Assembly (NCBI GenBank): GCA_013141125.1
Contig: JABFRO010000001.1
Span: forward strand, 62,001 to 126,000
From: Methylophilaceae bacterium
Lineage (GTDB): Bacteria > Pseudomonadota > Gammaproteobacteria > Burkholderiales > Methylophilaceae
Length of the DNA: 64,000 bases
Direction of reading: 5' to 3'
A program made the position numbers and the translations under genes. The notes below the pieces were generated by a model. It saw only the letters and a program-made list of their open reading frames with translations. It was not told the DNA's origin and made no database searches. Positions 46,846-55,937 of the stretch are shown in pieces (within the stretch, counting starts at the first letter, position 1; each line of letters begins with the position of its first letter).

Positions 46846-47115
46846 TTATAAGGAGCTGCTTACTTTAACCACACTATGGTCTTCTTCGCTGGTCTTGCTG
46901 TTAAAGCCAAGTCTATTCATTAATTTCAACATATTATGGTTGTTATTTAATACTTCACCTTCAATGGTTTTCAAGCCTTTTGAGCGTGCAGCTTCCATTA
47001 ATGACACCATTAGTTTTTGACCCAAGCCTTTGCCTGTCATATTGTCAGCTACCACCACCGCGAATTCGCTGGAATCACCGTCGGGATTAATGGCAAAGCG
47101 CGCTACACCAAGTTC
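46846..47115 (-). repeat. Direct repeat copy 2: native 3' end of the pat gene
   Basis: The intact-gene copy of the 270-bp repeat, matching 45747-46016 with nine differences, most of them silent or near the very end of the frame. Confidence 0.92.
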
Positions 47116-49536
47116 AGTTTCCTTATCCTGAATCTCGGTCACGGCGATCAGCGCTATTTCGCGGCTGTAATCAATCTGGGTAAAGCGCACCAGCATGGTT
47201 TCGGTCAGCTCTTGCATACTGTTCATGAAGCGGAAATATTTGGATTCTTCTGATAAACCGCGCACGAAATTCTGCACCAGTTCGGCATCTTCCGGGCGTA
47301 TTGGGCGTATGGTTATGTCGGTGCCATCGGCCAATTGCCACTGGCTGACCAAATGCGCAGGATAGGGGTGTATTGCCATATGTGCGTAGCGATCTGCACT
47401 CGGCTGGCGATATTCCACCACCACGCGCGCATCCGCCGCCAGAGCACCGTTTTCGTCCAGAATCAGCGGGTTAATATCCATTTCCTTGAGCAGCGGCAGT
47501 TCGCACACCATTTCCGACACGCGTAACAATACGTCCTCCAGCGCCGCCATATTAGCGGGTGCCATGTTGCGGAATTTATCCAGCATTTTGGCGATTCGTG
47601 TGTCCTGGATCAGCTCTTTTACCAGAAACTGATTCAGAGGCGGCAAAGCCACGGCGCGGTCACCCATGATTTCAACCGCCGTACCGCCCGCACCAAAGGT
47701 AATTACCGGTCCAAACACCGGATCGCTGGTCACACCTATCATTAACTCACGGCCATTGGGTTTGACAATCATGGATTCAATTGAGATGCCATCGACTTTG
47801 GCATTGGGGCGGTTGCGTTTGATATTGTCGTGGATATGCTGATAGGCGGCGCGAACTTCATGCGCATTATTCAAATTGAGCAGTACGCCGCCGGCATCGC
47901 TTTTATGTGTAATATCGTGCGAGTTCACTTTCATGGCTACCGGAAACCCCAATTGCTGGGCAATCAGCAGCGCTTCATTGGGTGAATGTGCGATCATGGT
48001 TTTAGCCACGGGAATATGAAACGCCGATAACAAGGCTTTGGATTCCATTTCTGTCAGTACCTTGCGATGCTCCTGCATGGCACCTTCAATAATGAGTTTT
48101 GCGCTTTCCACATCCGGCTCGATATGGCCGGACAATGGCCCCGGCATTTGCAACAGCAAGCGCTGGTTGCGGTAATAGGCTGAAAGATGGGCAAACACAT
48201 CTACCGCTGGTTCTGGTGTGCGAAAGTGCGGCTTGTGCGCATTGGTAAACGCTTCCCGCGCAGCCGCTACTTGCTTGTCTCCCATCCAGCAGGTCAGCAA
48301 CGGTTTGCTGTGGGTGTTGGAAAGCTCAATTAGCGCCAGAGCCGATTCCAGCGGTTTGGTCATCGCCTGTGGTGTGAGAATCGCGATTACGCCATCTACA
48401 TTTTCATCTTCCAGGCAGGCTTTGACCGCATGATAATAGCGGTCGGATTGCGCATCGCCAATAATATCTACCGGGTTGCCATGCGACCAATGTGGCGGTA
48501 AATGCTGATTCAGATATTCGATAGTGGCATCGGATAATGTTGCGATGGTCAAGCCTAAATCTTCGGCTCTATCCGTGGCCATTACCCCTGGTCCGCCACC
48601 ATTGGTAACAATGGCAAGGCGGTTGCCAACTGGCCGTGAGCCGCATGAAAGCGCCTTGGCAGCAGTAAATAGCTGCGTAATGGTTTGTACCCGCACCACG
48701 CCCACCCGGCTAACGGCGGCATCAAATACATCATCGGCACCTACTAGCGATGCGGTATGCGACATGGCGGCCTTGGAGCCTGCTGCATGACGCCCGACCT
48801 TGACCAGAATCACCGGTTTGAAGCGAGCCGCCGCGCGCAACGCACTCATGAAACTGCGAGCATTGCGTATGCCTTCGATATACATCAGGATGCTGTGGGT
48901 GTTGATGTCAGATACCAAATAATCGAGAATTTCGCCAAAATCCACATCGGTGGATGAACCCATGGAAACCACGCTGGAGAAACCGACATTTTTGTTTTGT
49001 GCCCAATCCAGAATTGCCGTGCACAGCGCGCCTGATTGCGAGACAAATGCAATGTTGCCCGTGTTGGCCGTGCCTTTGTTGAAGGTGGCATTCAGGCCAA
49101 TGGATGGGCGCATGATACCCAGGCAATTGGGGCCAATCAGGCGTATACCGTAGCGCTTGGCGGTTTCCAGCAGTTGCCGTTCCAATGCCTTGCCTTCAAC
49201 CCCGGCCTCGCTAAAACCTGCCGTAATAATGACGGCGGCTTTAACCCCGTGAATACCACAGCTTTCGATAATTCCAGGTACGGTTTGCGGTGGCGTGGCA
49301 ATGACGACCAATTCCACCGGCTCTTTAATATCCGCAATGGAAGCATATGCGCGCTTGCCTTGTACCTCGGTATTTTTCGGGTTAATCGGATAAAGCTCGC
49401 CCTTGAAGCCGCTTTCCAGCATATTTTGAAAAACAATCTGCCCCACGGAATCAGGCCGGTCACTGGCACCAAACACCGCAACGGATTTGGGTGCGAAGAG
49501 GGGATTGAGGTAATGTTTGCCCATGATTTTTGCCAC
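46846..49536 (-). CDS. pat: Pat-type protein lysine acetyltransferase (NDP-forming acyl-CoA synthetase fold plus GNAT)
   Basis: An 896-aa fusion. N-terminal CoA-binding and succinyl-CoA-ligase domains (about 1-470, starting KSVAVFGASDRPDSVGQ, with RLIGPNCLGIM), an ATP-grasp domain (about 490-700, PVAMKVNSHDITHKSDAGGV) and a C-terminal GNAT domain (about 740-896). This is the layout of Salmonella Pat/E. coli PatZ, which acetylate and silence acetyl-CoA synthetase and other enzymes. Its last 270 bp are duplicated downstream, but the gene is intact. Divergent from the deacetylase-like gene, which would suit a modification/reversal pair. Confidence 0.92.
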   Translation of the reverse strand: MAKIMGKHYLNPLFAPKSVAVFGASDRPDSVGQIVFQNMLESGFKGELYPINPKNTEVQGKRAYASIADIKEPVELVVIATPPQTVPGIIESCGIHGVKAAVIITAGFSEAGVEGKALERQLLETAKRYGIRLIGPNCLGIMRPSIGLNATFNKGTANTGNIAFVSQSGALCTAILDWAQNKNVGFSSVVSMGSSTDVDFGEILDYLVSDINTHSILMYIEGIRNARSFMSALRAAARFKPVILVKVGRHAAGSKAAMSHTASLVGADDVFDAAVSRVGVVRVQTITQLFTAAKALSCGSRPVGNRLAIVTNGGGPGVMATDRAEDLGLTIATLSDATIEYLNQHLPPHWSHGNPVDIIGDAQSDRYYHAVKACLEDENVDGVIAILTPQAMTKPLESALALIELSNTHSKPLLTCWMGDKQVAAAREAFTNAHKPHFRTPEPAVDVFAHLSAYYRNQRLLLQMPGPLSGHIEPDVESAKLIIEGAMQEHRKVLTEMESKALLSAFHIPVAKTMIAHSPNEALLIAQQLGFPVAMKVNSHDITHKSDAGGVLLNLNNAHEVRAAYQHIHDNIKRNRPNAKVDGISIESMIVKPNGRELMIGVTSDPVFGPVITFGAGGTAVEIMGDRAVALPPLNQFLVKELIQDTRIAKMLDKFRNMAPANMAALEDVLLRVSEMVCELPLLKEMDINPLILDENGALAADARVVVEYRQPSADRYAHMAIHPYPAHLVSQWQLADGTDITIRPIRPEDAELVQNFVRGLSEESKYFRFMNSMQELTETMLVRFTQIDYSREIALIAVTEIQDKETELGVARFAINPDGDSSEFAVVVADNMTGKGLGQKLMVSLMEAARSKGLKTIEGEVLNNNHNMLKLMNRLGFNSKTSEEDHSVVKVSSSL

Positions 49537-49603
49537 TTTATTGAAGGTAAGATTGCACTATGATAGCAGTGTATTATGGCAATTCAATTGAGAGATAAGA
49601 CCT

Positions 49604-50525
49604 ATGCAAACCGCTTATATTAATCATCCGCTGTGCCTGAAACACGATATGGGCAGCAATCATCCCGAAAGTCCGTTGCGATTGCACGCCATTGAAGATC
49701 AGCTGATTGCTGCCGGTATCTTCGATTTTTTGCAACAACATCAAGCCCCCGAGGCCACGCTGGCACAATTGCACCGTGTGCATGAGGCCGATTATGTGGA
49801 AATTATTGCCAAAAATGTGCCACAGCAAGGGCTGATTTACCTGGATGCAGACACGGCGATGAATCCCTTCAGTTATCAAGCCGCATTACGGGCAGCAGGT
49901 GCCGCCGTGCTGGGCGTGGATCTGGTGATGGCCGGACAAGTTGAAAATGCTTTTTGCAGCGTGCGTCCTCCCGGTCACCATGCCGGACGTGCGCAACCAA
50001 TGGGCTTTTGCATTTTCAACAATGTCGCTGTCGGTGCCGCGCATGCATTGCAACATCATGGCTTGCAGCGTGTTGCCATTGCTGATTTTGATGTACATCA
50101 CGGCAACGGCACGGAAAATTTTTCATGACAATCCCCGCGTCATGCTGTGTTCTACCTTTCAACATCCGTTTTATCCCGGTGTAGGTGCGGATAGCGGCAA
50201 CGAGCATATTATCAATGTGCCGCTTGCCGCTGGAACTGGTAGCAAAGCGTTCAGAGAAGCTGTCAGCACCTATTGGTTACCTGCCTTGGAAAAATTTCAG
50301 CCGGAATTGCTGTTGATTTCTGCCGGCTTCGATGCCCATAGAGAAGATGAAATGGCCATGCTCAACCTGACGGAAGCCGATTACACCTGGGTAACTATTG
50401 AGCTTAAAAAAATAGCGGAAAAATATGCAAAAAAGCGCATTGTTTCTGTGCTGGAAGGCGGTTATGCGCTCAGTGCCTTGGGACGAAGTGTGTTGGCGCA
50501 TATCAAAGTGTTGAGCGGTTTATAG
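49604..50525 (+). pseudogene. Histone-deacetylase-family protein, frameshifted
   Basis: Two frames together encode a full AcuC/acetoin-utilisation-like deacetylase of about 305 aa. The first (49604-50128) holds the N-terminus, RPPGHHAG and DFDVHHGNGTE; the second continues with FHDNPRVMLCSTFQHPFYPG, SAGFDAHREDEMAML and VLEGGYAL to 50525. The break is at an A4T5 run (50116-50124): the family spacing would be restored by two more A, or one T fewer. All zinc-site motifs survive, so the mutation is recent or a sequencing error. Its neighbour Pat makes the acetyl-lysines such enzymes remove. Confidence 0.85.
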
Positions 50526-50665
50526 GCTGCTTAAATGGATGCAAGGAGAATTTGTGGATGGCGTGCCATAGCGCTTGCATAGTTGATTAAATAAGTCGAG
50601 AATTAGCTCCGCTTGTAGCCGCTCAATATAAAAAATTAACGATAATCCATACGGAGACAAAAGTA

Positions 50666-50836
50666 ATGGAAACACAACAAACACATAAGGATTTGAGAAA
50701 TCTGTTGGTGATGGTTTTAGATATTCTTCCCAAGTCGGATGAACGCCATCAGCTTGCCCAGCAAATCGCCAGTCGCCATGGTATGGTCGAGCTGCTGGAC
50801 GATAGAATGGGTGTATATGAAGGCGGGGACGGTTGA
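50666..50836 (+). CDS. Small hypothetical protein (56 aa)
   Basis: An ATG-started frame with GGAG 9 bp upstream, encoding METQQTHKDLRNLLVMVLDI and onwards to a TGA at 50834-50836. The product looks like an amphipathic helical protein (LRNLLVMVLDILPKSDERHQ, LAQQIASRHGMVELLDD) with acidic tail. No family is recognised. It is preceded by 140 bp without features and is convergent with the ABC exporter gene. Confidence 0.55.
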   Translation: METQQTHKDLRNLLVMVLDILPKSDERHQLAQQIASRHGMVELLDDRMGVYEGGDG

Positions 50837-50878
50837 AAATTTAGTATTTAAACGGTCTGCCACCTTCTGAACTGAAGC

Positions 50879-52669
50879 TCAGGCCAATGGTTTCAATTCC
50901 TTAAAATACCATTTACCTGCGCCGAGCAATTCCAGCTCCAGACGATGGAAATCCAGCAAACTGCTACGGTGGCCGACACTGACGATGATGCTGTGCGGTA
51001 AGGATTGCCGCAGTAGTTGATACATGGCATATTCCAGGCCTTCATCCATGGCTGAGCTGGCTTCATCCAGAAATATCAGTTGTGCTTGGCTGAGCAGGGC
51101 GCGGCCTATGGCCAGACGTTGTTGCTCGCCCAGTGACATGATGCTGCTCCAGTCGGCTTCCTCATCCAGTCGTGCGACCAAATGTGCGAGCTGGCACTGG
51201 CGCAATATGTCGGCGGCTTCATTGTCTGCTTTTGCCGGTGCCGGGTAATACAGCGCGGTGCGCAGCGTGCCCAAGGGCAAATACGGCTTTTGCGGCAGAA
51301 ACAGCACCTGCTCAATAGGGCGTTCCACCCGGCCTTGAACATAAGGCCACAGCCCGGCAATGGCGCGCAGCAGGGTGGTTTTACCCACGCCGGAGCTGCC
51401 GCGAATAATCAGCGAATCTCCGGCGGTGAGCGTCAATTGCAGATTTTCTATCAACAACAGATTGGCTGGCGTATGTACGGTCAAAGTGCTGATGCTTAGG
51501 CCGTGCCGAGTTTGTTGCAATTGCGCGGCGGGTAGCTGTTCCACGGCATCCATGGTTTCCAGAAAGCCACTCAAACGATTGAGCACCGCGCGGAAATTGG
51601 CAAAATCATCGTAGGAACTACGCAGAAAAGACAAGGCTTCCTGCACCTGACCGAAGGCCTGCGCGGTCTGCATCATATCGCCCAAGGTGATTTGTTTACT
51701 GAGCAAGCGCGGTGCTTGCACAATAAAAGGAAACACCACGGCAGTCTGGCTGATGGCGAGGTTAAAGCCCTGAAACTTGAGTGACCTAAATACAATCGCC
51801 CAGGCATTGCTAATGACATCGGCAAAACGCGTTAGTAAATTGCCGCGCTCGATGGCTTCGCCCTTGAAAAAAGCGATGCTTTCGCCGTATTCACGCACGC
51901 GGATTAAGGCATAGCGAAAGTTGGCGTTAAATTGTTCATTACGGAAATTGAGCGCGATCAGTGGACGACCTAATTTAACCGCGAACACGGTGGCGATCAG
52001 CACATATAGGTATACCAGAAACACCATGGCGCGTGGAATTTCCCAACCAAACATCGCCAACGCGCCGGATAACGTCCACAGAATCAGGGTGAAGGAAAAC
52101 AGCGATACCACGGCATCCAGCAACCCCATCGACAAAGTAAGCGAGGTGGTAACAAAGCTGTCTACATCCTGCTGGATACGTTGATCCGGGTTATCCGCAC
52201 TGCTTGCGATATATTGGCTGCGATAATAACTTTGCTGTGCCAGCCAGCGTTCTATCATGAAATCCGTCAGCCACACGCGCCAGCGGATTAGAAATGCCTG
52301 ACGCAGATAAAAGTTCAGCAAGGTGCGTCCCACATGAATGGTGGCCAACACCGCAAACACTAGCAACATAAACCAGAAAGCCTTGGCATCCAGCTTTTGC
52401 ATGGCGCTGTAAAAGCCGTTGTACCAGAACGAAAACAGCACGTTCATGCGTACCGAAAACAGCGTCAGCAGAATAATCACCGTCAACGTGATGAGCGGTG
52501 CCTGGCTACGCGCCGGGCTGAAATAAGGCCAAGCCAAACGTTTGAATTGTCGTCCCCAACCCGTCCAGCGCCCCAGCGCCGCCGTAATGAAAAACAGTCC
52601 AATCAAACTCAAGACAAAGGCCTCGCCCATCCAGATGACGCTGGCTAGCAGTTCGTGATTCCAATCCAT
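50879..52669 (-). CDS. SbmA/YddA-like ABC transporter (fused permease-ATPase)
   Basis: A 596-aa protein of the ABC-D/SbmA-BacA group. The N-terminal half has about six membrane segments with the SbmA-type core (FYLRQAFLIRWRVWLTDFMIERWLA, NPDQRIQQDVDSF). The C-terminal ATPase has Walker A GSSGVGKTTLL, signature SLGEQQRLAIGRALL and Walker B LIFLDEASSAMD. E. coli YddA and mycobacterial vitamin B12/bleomycin importers share this layout; substrate unknown. The stop codon of the thioredoxin gene lies 2 bp upstream, so they form an operon. Confidence 0.9.
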   Translation of the reverse strand: MDWNHELLASVIWMGEAFVLSLIGLFFITAALGRWTGWGRQFKRLAWPYFSPARSQAPLITLTVIILLTLFSVRMNVLFSFWYNGFYSAMQKLDAKAFWFMLLVFAVLATIHVGRTLLNFYLRQAFLIRWRVWLTDFMIERWLAQQSYYRSQYIASSADNPDQRIQQDVDSFVTTSLTLSMGLLDAVVSLFSFTLILWTLSGALAMFGWEIPRAMVFLVYLYVLIATVFAVKLGRPLIALNFRNEQFNANFRYALIRVREYGESIAFFKGEAIERGNLLTRFADVISNAWAIVFRSLKFQGFNLAISQTAVVFPFIVQAPRLLSKQITLGDMMQTAQAFGQVQEALSFLRSSYDDFANFRAVLNRLSGFLETMDAVEQLPAAQLQQTRHGLSISTLTVHTPANLLLIENLQLTLTAGDSLIIRGSSGVGKTTLLRAIAGLWPYVQGRVERPIEQVLFLPQKPYLPLGTLRTALYYPAPAKADNEAADILRQCQLAHLVARLDEEADWSSIMSLGEQQRLAIGRALLSQAQLIFLDEASSAMDEGLEYAMYQLLRQSLPHSIIVSVGHRSSLLDFHRLELELLGAGKWYFKELKPLA

Positions 52670-52671
52670 GG

Positions 52672-53046
52672 CTAATCTAGTTCTTGTTTGTCATGTTGCG
52701 CGTAGTATTCACGTACTACGGACATATCAAAGTTGCGTGCCCAGTCGATAATTTTAGCCAGCGCTTCAGCACTTATTTCACCTATTTGGGTATGGATGCC
52801 AGCTTGTTCACGGATGATTAGAATTCCTGGAATTTTCTCCACTTCAAAATACTCTCCAATTTCTGGATTCGCTTCAATATTTACCATGCCAAAAACAATG
52901 TCGGGATTATCAGCAGCTACGCTTTTGAAAGTTGGGGTGAACGCTAGGCATGGATCGCACCAAGGTGCCCAGAAATCAACAATTACGAATGGATAGGTTT
53001 CTATGGTTTGTTTGAAGTTTTCTTTTGTTAGTTCAATTACGGCCAT
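52672..53046 (-). CDS. Thioredoxin-like protein with CDPC active site
   Basis: A 124-aa cytosolic thioredoxin-fold protein with DFWAPWCDPCLAF at residues 24-36. The dipeptide between the cysteines is DP where thioredoxin has GP, which should shift the redox potential. KIPGILIIREQAG supplies the cis-Pro loop (thioredoxin: P-T-L), here IPGI, another deviation. No signal peptide. It is the upstream gene of a two-gene unit with the ABC transporter. Confidence 0.88.
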   Translation of the reverse strand: MAVIELTKENFKQTIETYPFVIVDFWAPWCDPCLAFTPTFKSVAADNPDIVFGMVNIEANPEIGEYFEVEKIPGILIIREQAGIHTQIGEISAEALAKIIDWARNFDMSVVREYYAQHDKQELD

Positions 53047-53075
53047 TTTTAGATGCTTTCTAGTCGGGCTAATAT

Positions 53076-54149
53076 TTATAGTGTTGGATAATCGGTATAG
53101 CCTTGCTCATTGCCGCCGTAAAAACTATTCTCGTCGGGAGTATTTAGTGGCGCATCTTGGGCAAAGCGTTCCACTAGATCTGGGTTGGCGATAAACAGCG
53201 AACCAAATGAAACCAAATCTACTTTACCGGTTGCCAGGACCTCATTCGCACGCGCTTTGTCGTAGCCGAGATTCGCCATGTAATTACCCTTATAACTCTT
53301 GCGCAAAAAATCATAATCAAAAGCGATTGGTTCACTACCGCCCATGCTGCCTTCAACCACATGCAAATAAGCCAGATTTTCTTTACTCAGCAAAAATGCC
53401 ACATAGTTAAACAGCGCTTGCGGACTTGAGTCTTCAATATCATTAAAGGTGTTTAGTGGTGAAATGCGCACGCCAACCTTATCACTCCCCGCCACAGCAA
53501 CCACGGCTTTTACTACCTCTATCAGCAAGCGTGTTCGATTCATGATGGTATCGCCATATTTGTCTTCGCGCAGATTGGTGCCATCACGCAAAAATTGATC
53601 GAGCAAATAACCATTGGCGGCATGAATTTCAACGCCATCAAATCCCGCTTCCAATGCATTTTTTGTCGCTTGCGCATAGTCCGCCACAATGCCGGGCAGT
53701 TCTTCCACTTTTAGCTCGCGCGGCTTTACGAAATCCTGTAATCCCTGGTAGGTGAAAGCTTGACCTTTAGGCTTTACGGCAGAGGGAGCGACTGGTAAGG
53801 CATTGTCAGGCAAGAGGGAAGGGTGCGAAATACGCCCCACATGCCACAGTTGCAGAACAATTTTTCCGTCTTTGGCATGGACAGCCGCAGTCACTTTTTT
53901 CCAGCCTTCAATTTGTTCTGCGGTGTGTATGCCCGGCGTGGCTGGATAACCATGCGCCATTGGGGAAATTGGGGTGGCTTCTGTAATAATCAAACCTGCA
54001 CTGGCACGTTGCGCATAATAAGTAGCATTCATGTCTTGTGGCACATTGCCAGGCTGACCTGCCCGGTTGCGGGTAAGCGGTGCCATAACGATGCGATTTT
54101 TCAACGCGATGCTGCCCAAGCTGATGGGGGTAAATAAGTCAATTGCCAT
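53076..54149 (-). CDS. Old Yellow Enzyme family alkene reductase (NemA-like)
   Basis: A 357-aa FMN-dependent oxidoreductase that reduces activated C=C bonds such as N-ethylmaleimide with NADPH. It begins LFTPISLGSIALKNRIVMAPLTRNRA, with GLIITEATPIS, the substrate-site pair HAANGYLLDQFLRDGTN and the FMN-phosphate segment LVSFGSLFIANPDLVERF. Length and motifs are those of the classical OYE class. Probable detoxification enzyme; monocistronic. Confidence 0.93.
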   Translation of the reverse strand: MAIDLFTPISLGSIALKNRIVMAPLTRNRAGQPGNVPQDMNATYYAQRASAGLIITEATPISPMAHGYPATPGIHTAEQIEGWKKVTAAVHAKDGKIVLQLWHVGRISHPSLLPDNALPVAPSAVKPKGQAFTYQGLQDFVKPRELKVEELPGIVADYAQATKNALEAGFDGVEIHAANGYLLDQFLRDGTNLREDKYGDTIMNRTRLLIEVVKAVVAVAGSDKVGVRISPLNTFNDIEDSSPQALFNYVAFLLSKENLAYLHVVEGSMGGSEPIAFDYDFLRKSYKGNYMANLGYDKARANEVLATGKVDLVSFGSLFIANPDLVERFAQDAPLNTPDENSFYGGNEQGYTDYPTL

Positions 54150-54470
54150 TTTTAATTCCTTAATTTGTTATGTTTAAAACCGCTGGTATTAGTTTTAGCG
54201 GCGCGTTTCTTTAACTTTAAATCTCATTTCACCAAAATGCGTTACGTTCAAATTTTCTTCTTTAACGATATGTGCATCGCGCTTGGCATGTTGCCTGCTA
54301 ATGCTAAATACAAGAAAATATTCAAAATATCCTATCAGTCTTGTTAGTCTGTTTTAATGGCTACCCGGAAGATTATAGCTCAGAAGTTTTGGGCAAAGTT
54401 CAGCTCAATTGTGAGTGGTATGTTGATTCTGATAGACGATTTAAATAGCTGTGGTAAAATGCGCAGCGTT
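54150..54470. other. Intergenic region upstream of tRNA-Ser(TGA)
   Basis: About 320 bp. A TAAAAT -10 element lies about 15 bp before the tRNA; no matching -35 is convincing. A 60-codon plus-strand frame inside is not supported by a ribosome binding site or recognisable sequence. Confidence 0.5.
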
Positions 54471-54560
54471 GGAAGCGTGGCCGAGTGGTTGAAGGCAACA
54501 GTCTTGAAAACTGTCGGGGGTTTACGCCCCTCGTGAGTTCGAATCTCACCGCTTCCGCCA
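54471..54560 (+). tRNA. tRNA-Ser (TGA)
   Basis: A 90-nt cloverleaf with long variable arm. The acceptor GGAAGCG pairs with CGCTTCC, the anticodon loop CTTGAAA gives TGA, the T loop is GAGTTCGAATCTC and CCA is encoded. Confidence 0.97.
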
Positions 54561-54752
54561 AGACACATAACACTGCAATACTTGCTGCCATGATCTGAAT
54601 AATGTAACAGTCAAGTTTACGGCTTTTTATGCCGTACGCAGTGCGTCCATCACCAGTGTCTCGGTCATCCGACTATCAATTTCCTGCCGACGATTTCACC
54701 AGTGTACAAGCCCTTCACGGTAGTATTGAAGAGCCTTTTTGCTCATCAATTT

Positions 54753-55460
54753 TTAGCCGTGCGGCAAATGCTGTTCCGGCATTCCACACAAACGATTGGC
54801 AGGTACAGCAAGTTCAATCAGTTTTGGCTTTGGTAAATTGAGCTGCTGCATAATGGCTATAAATTCGTCGCGTGATTTATTGGCCAGACGCGGATTAATG
54901 CTGCGCTCCTGACCTATACAGCTGACCCAGTGGCCTTGATAATCATGGCCGGGATAGACCAGAGTTTCATCCGGCAATGTAAACAAGCGCTGGGTGATGG
55001 CATCATAAAGCGTACCGGCATCGCCGCCCTGAAAATCAGTGCGGCCACAGCCGTTGATTAGTAAAGAGTCTCCTGTGAACAGGCGCTCACCCAGTAAAAA
55101 TGACAAACTACCCGGCGTGTGGCCGGGTGTAGCAATCACTTGAATATTGATGCCTCCAAAGGGGATTTCATCCCCATGATTCAGTTGCATATCCGCCGCT
55201 TGTGCACCACATGACTGCCCCACACCGATTTGAGCGCCTGTAGCCTGGCGTAACAAACCACCCCCGGTGATGTGATCGGCATGAACGTGTGTCTCCAGCA
55301 CATATTTCAACACGCAATCATGCTTCTTCAACAATGCCTGATAGTCGTCTACATGGGCGGCTACCGGGTCTATGATGATGGCCTGATGGTTATCATCAGT
55401 AATAAAATAAGTATAAGTTGAGGATTCAATATCAAATAGCTGTTTGAATGTCATGGCCAA
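54753..55460 (-). CDS. ETHE1-like persulfide dioxygenase (metallo-beta-lactamase fold)
   Basis: A 235-aa MBL-fold protein. The metal site is H58-x-H60-x-D62-H63 (ETHVHADH), with GHTPGSLSF and FTGDSLLINGCGRTDF further on; the last is typical of ETHE1/Blh persulfide dioxygenases, which oxidise glutathione persulfide to sulfite. No rhodanese domain is fused. It is divergent from the ArsR-type regulator, and the shared 90-bp gap holds the operator. The whole set looks like the bigR-blh locus. Confidence 0.9.
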   Translation of the reverse strand: MAMTFKQLFDIESSTYTYFITDDNHQAIIIDPVAAHVDDYQALLKKHDCVLKYVLETHVHADHITGGGLLRQATGAQIGVGQSCGAQAADMQLNHGDEIPFGGINIQVIATPGHTPGSLSFLLGERLFTGDSLLINGCGRTDFQGGDAGTLYDAITQRLFTLPDETLVYPGHDYQGHWVSCIGQERSINPRLANKSRDEFIAIMQQLNLPKPKLIELAVPANRLCGMPEQHLPHG

Positions 55461-55480
55461 CTCCTAAAAATATGAAAATA

Positions 55481-55511
55481 TATACTAACATATATTATAT
55501 ATTTTAGTATA
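55481..55511. promoter_or_regulatory. BigR-type operator palindrome
   Basis: A 31-bp AT-rich palindrome centred on 55496. The outer arms are TATACTAA and TTAGTATA, and all paired positions match except one. It lies between the divergent persulfide dioxygenase and ArsR-type regulator genes, so one site can repress both directions. Confidence 0.82.
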
Positions 55512-55550
55512 ATATATGGACTTGTTTGTTAGTTAAGGTGAAAATTCAAT

Positions 55551-55898
55551 ATGAACCAAGCGGAGGTGCTTGATTTTCAGGTGATGCGTGAATCTGTGAC
55601 AAGCGCCAGCAACCTGATGAAAGTATTTGCCAATACCGACAGGTTGTTGTTGTTGTGCAAGCTATCGCAACATGAGCTATGTGTGAGCGAGCTGGAGGAA
55701 ATGCTGGATATTCGTCAGCCTACGTTATCACAACAGCTGACAGTATTGCGTGATGAAGGCCTGGTGGCTACACGTCGTGATGGAAAAAGAATTTATTACA
55801 GTATTTCCAGTGTGCCAGCCATGGCGGTTTTACAAGTGTTGTATCAACAATTTTGTTTAAGTGAAAAGCCGGATTCAAACCAGAACGCTTTAATTTAA
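55551..55898 (+). CDS. bigR: ArsR-family persulfide-responsive repressor (BigR/SqrR-like)
   Basis: A 115-aa winged-helix repressor. Cysteines at 36, 44 and 102 are visible; C44 (in HELCVSELEEML) and C102 (in QQFCLSEK) match the pair that forms a disulfide or polysulfide bridge in BigR and SqrR, releasing DNA. The recognition helix is in RQPTLSQQLTVLRDEGLV. It sits beside its likely operator and upstream of three sulfur-handling genes. Lack of ArsR metal motif (ELCVCDL) argues against arsenic sensing. Confidence 0.88.
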   Translation: MNQAEVLDFQVMRESVTSASNLMKVFANTDRLLLLCKLSQHELCVSELEEMLDIRQPTLSQQLTVLRDEGLVATRRDGKRIYYSISSVPAMAVLQVLYQQFCLSEKPDSNQNALI

Positions 55899-55937
55899 AC
55901 TATTTAACCCAGTAACTTTAATTAAGGATATAAAAAA

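Noticed and set aside
49036-49563. A 175-codon frame antisense to the start of pat
   Set aside because: Shadow of the CoA-binding domain coding sequence; no recognisable product.
54165-54347. A 60-codon frame before tRNA-Ser(TGA)
   Set aside because: No ribosome binding site or family resemblance; AT-rich spacer.
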